64,000 nucleotides of DNA from Eutypa lata. Lineage: Eukaryota > Ascomycota > Sordariomycetes > Xylariales > Diatrypaceae. Position numbers and translations under genes: made by a program. This document shows positions 56,816 to 64,000 of this stretch, one piece after another (the first letter of the stretch is position 1; each line of letters starts with the position of its first letter). The stretch spans positions 930,001 through 994,000 of the forward strand of contig JAKULF010000009.1 of the NCBI GenBank assembly GCA_022661535.1. The letters are read 5' to 3'. A model generated the notes under the pieces. The model worked only from the letters and a program-made list of their open reading frames with translations, was not told the DNA's origin and made no database searches.

Positions 56816-58753
56816 TTATAAGGTATGAAGCTTAGAGTGTCTGGTCATACGGCGGAATTTCTTCCCCCATGGAATAAAGAGAGCCAGTCCGAGAGCCGAG
56901 AATCCCACAGTGAGAGCCATTAGTAGGAGGACTGGGGCGATGTACCCCGACTTTGCGGCCCATTCGTTGAAGAAGAAAATCATGCCAAACTAGACGTTCG
57001 TCAGCAACGTGGGATAAAAAGCATTACATCCTGCCTTAGCGCAACTCACCCCAAAGGTATTCTTGACAATAGTTGCCGCGATCATGATCTCGCCCGGCAG
57101 CGACTTGTAGCAATCGACGGCGTAGCTGATGGCGATAGCCGGGATCCCCACGACCTGGATGCCCACCAGCATGTAGCCCGCGATGACGATGGCCTCCCAC
57201 GGCCACGAGCGCTGGTACCCGACGGCCGTGATAACCATCCCGACTAGGTTGATGGCGACGTAGGGGATTAGGGCCGGGAGGCGCATCTCGGGCTCGAGGA
57301 CGCCGCCGTTGGCGCGCGCCCGCCGCAGGGCGATCCAGTCGGAGAAGGGCCCGGCCGTGAAGAGCGCGACGGCGGCTCCGACCACGAACGCGAAGTTCAC
57401 GAACCCGATCTGGTCCGGCGAGAACAGGTATGGTGGCGGACCGAACACCTGCGCTTGTGTTAGGTTGAGCGCCAGCAGCGCGTTCGCCGCGAACCCCATT
57501 GCTAGCGCCGCCCACAGCACGATCGGGTAGAACAGGATCTGGATCGGCGAGATGACGTCCCGCAGCGCCGAAGCTGCGCTCCCGTGGAACTGCCGCCGTC
57601 GCGGGACGACCGAGAATTGGGCGAGGGACGGCCCGCCGTTCGTGATGTGCGATGTAGCTGGTGCTTCCACCGACGCTGCTTCTAGGTTTGCGTTGCTGGC
57701 GTTGTCGTCGCCGTGGGCTTGGTCTGAGCCCCGTCCTGACTCTGGCTCCGATTGGTAACCCCTCGAATCCACCCGATCTGCTTTGTCCGCGCCTTCGCTC
57801 ACGCGCACTTCCGTGATTCCCGGGCTTATGTCGATCCGGGGCCGAGGTCGCTCGTACTTTGTCTCGGGGTGGGCAACTAGTATGAAAATGAAACTCGCCT
57901 GTGCACTATATTAGCAGGAAGTTGGGAGAAGTTCCGAAATTTGACATACCCCTTGCAATATCGTGCAGACCCAGAACTGCAATGAAGTTAATTTCCGAGA
58001 TTAGGACTCCGACAGCAGATGTTGGGATTGGACTTACAAACCATCTCCAAGTGATCTGAGATGCAATAGCACCGGAGATAATTGGACCAATAAACAATCC
58101 CATGAAATACGCCCAACTGTTCCTTGATATTAGTATTAAACACATCTCCACCGAATACGGAAGATAGCTTACAAGTACAGGGCCATACTACGTCCTCTCT
58201 GGTGGACAAACAGCAAATCCGCGACAACCATAGGCATAATACTCTCGTTCGCAGCAGCGCCCAGTCCCGAGATGACGCGGGCGGCGATAAAGCTCTCGTA
58301 GCTCGTGACGAGGCCCTGCCAGACATTGGCGAGGATGCAGACGAGGCTGCAGACGAGGATGACGGGACGGCGGCCCCACAGGTTCGCGGCCGGGACGATG
58401 AGGAAGTTGGCGTAGCCCAGGGTGATGGCCGCGGCGCCGAACAGCATGTTGACCTCGGGCAGGGTCTTGCGGAACTCCTGCTCGAAGATCAGCGTCATGG
58501 GCGCGATCGCCAGCGGCGTCATGATGCTGACGAAGACGAAGACGAACTGGTTGAAGATGACGACGCCCTTCCACGCCGAGCTCCAGTTCAGCGGGTCGTC
58601 CGAGTTCTTCGTCGGGTGCGGGATCAGCACCAGCTGGCCGGTGCCGGTGCCGCCGCCGCCGCCTACGTTCTCGCCTTCGACGTCGGCGCTTCGGGTGTCG
58701 AAGATGCGCTCTGTCCCCGGTACCACCTCTACTTGGTGTACTGTTGGAGCCAT
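56816..58753 (-). CDS. MFS transporter (DHA1-like), five exons
   Basis: I model exons 58753-58173, 58116-58038, 57976-57950, 57898-57050 and 56989-56816, separated by introns of 56, 61, 51 and 60 nt, all GT-AG (GTAAGC, GTAAGT, GTATGT, GTGAGT donors). Total coding length is 1710 nt, or 569 residues, and every junction keeps frame. The start at 58753 has an ACCATGG context, better than the upstream ATG at 58804. The protein has the DDPLNWS motif typical of fungal DHA1-type carriers before the first membrane span, and the loop 2-3 motif NLWGRRPVILV. Junctions rebuild WRWFFWVCTILQG and KNTFGFGMIFFFNEWA, both familiar in this family. A long, acidic central loop (PETKYERPRPRIDISPG and on) separates the two six-helix halves. 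The substrate cannot be deduced. A TATATATAG stretch lies about 190 bp upstream of the start. Confidence 0.9.
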
Positions 58754-61700
58754 GGTTGGTAAAGCTGAACGGAGTATTCTAGTCACGATAGGAGTCTGGT
58801 TCACGGATCATTCCCCCGGGCGTGGCAGCCGTTGATGTTTTACTGTGCAGATAGTCAAATCCAGGAGGCGGAATAGAAAGTTCCTAGGTTGAGAAGGAGA
58901 CCATGATGGTTATGGGCCCCGCGCAGTGACAAGGGTGGTGAACTATATATACTCACACTCCCTCCCTATGCGCACGGCTAACCTCAAAGACATCTTATCA
59001 AGTCTGGCGTTCGCATTCGGGCTCATGGCTTCAGCGGGCTTCCCCCAAAGCCATGTATAGACACCACTATGGAGGGATCAAATCCCTTTTTCGCTAGTCT
59101 GCGTCCCTTTCCCGTCCCAGTGGAGCAAATCATAGCTCGCGCAGCGCGATGGCTGCACCGGACCTCCGAATCTTTCGCTGAACCTTCCAAATGCCAAGCC
59201 CGAACCACGCCCAGGGATGCACCCGGGGACACACAACGAGCAAAAAACAATTCACACACAAGCATTTTCAAAGATTAGGTATCGTGTAGATTATTGGGTG
59301 TCGTGGATATTTCGGAACTACTGGGTTGTGAGCTGGATTGATTGTGGTCCACCTACGTTCCTGGCCCCCTAAACATGTGCATTCAGCTACACTGGTGCTT
59401 TTGATTAACGGCCTGAGGGCGTAAATGATGTTCAATTTTCTAAGTTCTACGATCTAATCTGGGACCACCCAGGGCCGCACTTATTGCGCTAGGTCCAGTG
59501 CAACTTCCACCACTTTCTATAATATATAGTGGAAAGCAGGTAAAATTACGTCGGATAAATTGGTCGAACCTTAATTACATATAGCTTACATTTATATCTG
59601 GAAGTTTCCTGAATTAAACCTACAGCTACTGAACTCCAATTCCACCTCTCGCGAGTAGGGTGGAAATGGTACTCCTCTAAGTCAAGATTACTTGTACCCC
59701 GAGTCAGGATGTTTACACCTATCATGCTAGGATACCCCGATTGATATGTTATGGGATGGACACATTTAGGTTATATGCTTACAAAACGGAGCGGTCCTCA
59801 CGTGCATAGTGATGGCCTGGATGAGCTTTGCGGATGTGAGCTCGACACCCATTTGATGGCATTCTATAACATTAAGATATATACGAAGAAGTTTGTGATC
59901 GCATTTTACTCGGTGGTTTAAGTGATGTTGCGTTTGCTAGGTTTATGATGACAGTTGGAGACTTGTTGCTGTAGTGACAGTCCATCACACCCGCCACCAC
60001 GTTCCAAAATGCACTTAGCAATATCCAAGATTCTTTATTAACGCGCCGTACCGACCTTGATATGTATATCTTTGGCGGTGGTGCAAGTCTATTACTCTAT
60101 ATACTTGTTAAAAACGTAGGGAAGACTGATCATTGGTTGTTTTGACGCCCCTGTCGATATTATCTTGGGAGCCTGGGGACGGGACGGGACGTAGATTCCA
60201 TGCGGTCGTGATATGTAGTTATATATATTCATGTTATGGGCATTTTCTAAGAGGAAGTTGTTGAAAAATTGTAGCATATCCATGGATTGACTCGTTAAGA
60301 TGATTGCATCATGCCGTAGCCTGTCATCACTCCCGTAGACATACCCCACATACCCCTAGTCTTGGTATAGGTCGAGGTGAAGGAGCCTAATTGAAATGTA
60401 TTATACACATAGTTTACGCCTCCCAGAGATTATTAACATACCTCACTCTCCATAAAGCCACCGTTTTACCTTCCAGGTGAAATTCATAAAAGTGTATCTC
60501 ATATATTCTTTCTAGCCAATATTAAACTGGATGATTTTACAGGAAACCTTACTGCTTTAGTCTCACTCGTAGCTATGTAATTATCCAATACTAGCTAATC
60601 TATAAACCATACAATTGAAATATAAAAACAGTAAGGTGTTACGAAAAGGCAAATGATAAGTACTTACTTAGTAACGTTAGTTATGTGAAAAGGGGCCAAT
60701 CATGTTAGGGTGTATGAACGCCACATCTAAAACAGAAGGAGTGAAACTCAGTGTAATAAGGAGAAAATTATAGCGGCATGAGGGGTAATTCAGAGACCTG
60801 CAGCGCATCCATGCGGGGTTCATGCATGGGGGATTACTGGCATATCACCAACATGCTTTCCCATACCAGCTGTAGGCATAGGTCAGATTCTTATGATGCC
60901 GCTGGAACGTTGTAATCTACCCGATTTGAAAGGTGTTCCTCAGTTACTTGCAGTAATATAAATGAATATGCAGTTCTACAATCTATGAACCTGGAGGAAA
61001 CCAACCGTATCGATCGGAAGTTGCTGACTGTGGAATATTCAAGTCTTGGCATCTATCCGCCCAGAGGCATGTTGGTAGCCGCCGGCATTAGCTAACTATG
61101 ATTTGAACTACATGTAGTGAATGCATCCAGCATGCAAGTGATATTGTGCGAATAGGACATGTAACCAAATCCTCCCTCTCGGATCCTACGTGCCATTGAC
61201 GCCAAAATATCGGGTTGTGACACTGAACCGGCCTACGCCACCTTCCTCTTTCTACTCTCCCGTCAGTCCCAACGGAGTGGAAGGGGGGATACGAATGGGT
61301 ATGTATATCCATTGGTATTCCCAGATAACCAAGTAAGCATTGTTAGACAATCAACTTGACCGTTCACGTTACCTTTATGACTAATCGCTTGGCTGCATGT
61401 TGATTGGGGACGGTTCCTAAGGCAAATCAACCCTATTATGAGCGATACATTGCTGGATATTGTATGTACCAACGTTGAAGAAGATTAACCCCAGCCTTGT
61501 AGGGCCCAGGGAGTGAATGAGAGGATGGTTATAACCAATAGTAAACTCCAAAAGTGTGTTCCGACGAAATGAATACAGGTCGCTAAAGCATTCGCTAACG
61601 CTGACTACTAATTGTAAAGTCCACCATTTAATTAAAGTGTAAGCAACTGAGATAATTTCTACCCTCATGCTATTACATGGTTATTGTTAAGTTGAGAACT

Positions 61701-61773
61701 CCGTCGACCACGAATATTGTGATTGGGCTGTGTGCGCGTATTCACCGAGCCCATAGAATAATTCTGTGACCTA
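58754..61773. other. 3-kb gene-poor intergenic region
   Basis: No ORF here has coding character: the short ones lack family resemblance and lie in A+T-leaning sequence. Minor structures are a hairpin ATTCCACC...GGTGGAAAT near 59638-59668 and a GGGAC-type triple at about 60178-60192. I found no RNA gene. It could hold regulatory sequence for the MFS gene or decayed genes I cannot identify. Confidence 0.5.
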
Positions 61774-62908
61774 TCATACGAGGGTTGGTCCAGTAGCTCG
61801 AGGCAGCACGAAGGCCGTTCCTCTAACCTCCTCTTGTTGATATTGCTTCCTAAAATGGCTATCGACAATGGCTGAAGAGCAAGAGCCGAGTTCCAGTGAC
61901 GAGTCGATGCTCTTTTCTTTCCTCCACGAGAACAGATTCTTGGGGTGCCATTCTCTGTCCGCGAAGAGCGGCTTGATAGTCGGTACGCAAGCGCAGATGA
62001 TGATGATCCAATTCTCTGCCAGGAACCAATAGACAAGCGGGACGGCATCATACGTGAAGTCCGGAGTCGCCAAGTTTCGGAGCTCAACTGTCTTCACGGC
62101 GGCGGCCACGGTGGCGCTAATAACTTGTTACTTTCAAGGGGCTCTGAAGCTTTCTATTAACAGGGGGGGACTCACACAATACCCCAAGACATCAGGAAGC
62201 AGATGGCAAGCTTTGTCTTCAGTGGCATCTGCAAGTGCCAGATAATCAGGATGGGGAAAAGCGCAAGAACCAGGTCGCTCCACGCAGAGAAGGTGCCCTG
62301 AAGGTAGCCGATGTCCTGCTGGATAGTGTGCTCCCAACACGCTCCTGGAGGCGGAACTACCCTGACGCGATTCCATAGGAAGCTGACGGGGGTGCACTGA
62401 GAGAACGTGACGATGATGAGGACTAGTGTCATGGCGAATAAGAAGAATATCAGGACCCAGAGGAAGATCTCCCGCCAGCGGCTCCGGTTCATGAGGCGCA
62501 TGAGAAGCAGTGCGATGGAGACTTTGCCGAAAGCAGCGCTGCCGGGGGAGAACGGAACAGAGAGCCAAATCATGTAGACGGCGTTGACTCTCTGGTCCTC
62601 GCTGAGGTAGATTGCGTGCCTGCCGACGCCGTAGTGCACCATAAGTGAGACAACGATGTTGGTAACGAGAGCTAAGATCTAGATACAAAGCTATTAACGG
62701 TATGGTTTAAATAATGTGTAGTGATGAAACTTACTACTGCGACAACCATCGTCCAATCATCCCAGGCGACCTTCTTAATGATCATAGTGCGTGTATACAT
62801 ACGCATGGCTAGGAGAGAACACCCCGCTAATCCCATTATCCATGCAGCTACGACGAGGCCAGGCCCTCGGTTTACGTCTAGAGGGGGAGATGCTGTGGAT
62901 GGGTCCAT
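61774..62908 (-). CDS. Rhodopsin-domain (SAT4-type) integral membrane protein, three exons
   Basis: Exons 62908-62735, 62678-62176 and 62116-61774, with introns of 56 and 59 nt (GTAAGT and GTGAGT donors; CTAG and TTAG acceptors). The coding total of 1020 nt gives 339 residues, with all junctions in frame. It matches the fungal rhodopsin-like domain family (SAT4 type). Span 1 is VVAAWIMGLAGCSLLAMRMY; next comes KKVAWDDWTMVVAVILALVT across intron 1, where WDDW is the usual family motif. YGVGRH, then the GKVSIALLLMRL helix, FSQCTPVSFLW, and a late MSWGIVATVAAAVKTVEL across intron 2 all follow the family order, ending in FTYDAVPLVYWFLAEN. Seven spans are expected, in a plasma-membrane or vesicle location. 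The role is not established; such proteins are common and diverse in filamentous ascomycetes. The C-terminal tail is charged and not conserved. Confidence 0.9.
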
Positions 62909-64000
62909 TGTGATCAAGGATTAAGGGGTAAAAACTTTGGCAGATGGTTTGAAATAGGGAGGTGCCACGAGAACCGAATGCAGTGAAAGGAAAATGATCC
63001 CGAACTGACTTAAGCACTTGACATTGCAACTGACTAAATACACAACCTAGAATTATAGGTTGAGATATATCTCCATCTGGTTATATATTCCGTTTCGCGG
63101 TGGACGTGAAGTTTCCATTCTGTCTATTCCCCTCACCATATCAGCATAACCATTCATACATTCCAAGGGAATAATGTGCGAGCCTTGTTGGTCTGTGTGA
63201 AGAATGAGCCAAGTCGATCTCATGCAGTAGGATCAATAAATCCTCAGGTGTGGGCTATTTGGGCAGGTGGTTGAACGCCCTTGAGTGACCAACTGGTGGA
63301 AGGATTGTGCCTCTCAGCCGAATCTGGTCATATGGTACTGAATATGGTACTGAGATATAATTCCAATAACCCCCCTCAGCCTCCAACTCAGACTTCATAA
63401 TGATATCACCAGCATATTTTTACTGGTTATTATAAATGAAAAGAATCTGGTGCTCAGCATGCTCCCTTCCGTTACCCCCTGCCCAAGTTCTCGGCAATAT
63501 AATTGCCCCAATAATTCGCCCCGAACTTGCATTGGTGTAACCACCTGTCCAATTACTGTAGTATAACAAAGTTCTACATTCCAGCCGCACAACAAGCTCT
63601 GTGTCAGCAACCACTAGTATACCGATAGGGTGGCTCAGCCCATTAGCCTGTAGGATAGACCGGCTCGCTTACTTACGAGTGGCCGCTAAGCGCACAACAA
63701 CCTTTGGAGCAGGTATATAAAGCTAGAAGTACTTGAATTCGGGCCCTGTATTATAACTTAGACCATAAAGCAATTGTAAGCTATATGCTGTAGCTTTCAG
63801 ACAATACAAAGTTCGTACGCAATTGGTCAGATTCCCGCACTATGCACTTCTAGTGGTTTGGGGCCATTGGTAGTGCTTAGTTAATAGAGGGGACAACTTG
63901 ATTTTCCGAGTATATATAGAAAGTACAGCGAGGTATATATTGTTGAGGAGCCAATCATTATGCTTGACAGCTGTAGACAAGACCAACAACTTGAAGTAGA
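62909..64000. other. Intergenic / window edge, no recognised gene
   Basis: 1.09 kb upstream of the rhodopsin-like gene to the window end. Two overlapping minus-strand ORFs at 63395-63614 have no resemblance I can name. A TATATATAG stretch lies near 63912. A gene starting beyond the window cannot be excluded. Confidence 0.4.

Noticed and set aside
58124..58762. Long plus-strand ORF rich in Asp, Glu and Arg opposite the MFS gene
   Set aside because: It is the antisense shadow of MFS exon 1 in G+C-rich coding sequence; the minus-strand reading has the transporter motifs.
63395..63614. Two overlapping minus-strand ORFs near the right edge
   Set aside because: Neither resembles a known family; overlapping frames and short length make both unsupported.

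Overview
The window is from a filamentous ascomycete (Pezizomycotina). The evidence is short spliceosomal introns (51 to 92 nt, GTAAGT/GTGAGT-type donors), typical fungal families (HET-domain proteins, a DHA1-type MFS carrier, a SAT4/rhodopsin-like membrane protein) and a 20.9 kb block that looks like repeat-induced point mutation (RIP). Layout: (1) 1-20915 is extremely A+T-rich DNA in which most remaining C and G sit in CpG while CpA and TpG are scarce, with no credible ORF. It contains decayed repeats: a direct repeat about 9.9 kb apart, an LTR-type element at about 13.0-16.7 kb, long inverted copies flanking that element, and a further direct-repeat pair at 17.9 and 19.7 kb. (2) 20916-23.3 kb is a transition zone with a frameshifted relic of a HET gene tail and a multi-pass membrane protein gene whose 5' exon is unresolved. 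(3) 24-51.5 kb is a dense island of nine HET-domain genes (heterokaryon incompatibility / non-self recognition), plus one caspase-like gene that lacks both catalytic residues and a second HET relic. Four divergent pairs recur along the island. (4) 53-64 kb is ordinary gene territory: a small two-exon gene, a coiled-coil protein, a five-exon MFS transporter and a three-exon rhodopsin-like membrane protein, with long empty gaps. The HET genes fall into three groups. Group A (26723, 36658, 39541, 43869, 49694) has an N-terminal WPxRLLHV...LTSY...YGG signature, a HET domain with SYTWGRF / WLDIACIDQ / WFxSLWTLQE blocks, and a conserved C-terminal module ending in a YxRLGVxxW-type motif. Group B (29101, 33875, 46907) has a (I)S(H/Y)TWGRW block. 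Two of its members carry an uncharacterised 220-320-residue domain in front of HET. The third uses a five-codon first exon and has a frame-broken tail. Group C (24091) is the canonical HET type. The island also contains three short MITE-like elements with inverted repeats; two share the terminus TACGAAGGT. Taken together this looks like a fast-evolving non-self-recognition / regulated-cell-death island beside heterochromatin-like DNA. The role in cell death is inferred from the families and is not shown by the sequence.
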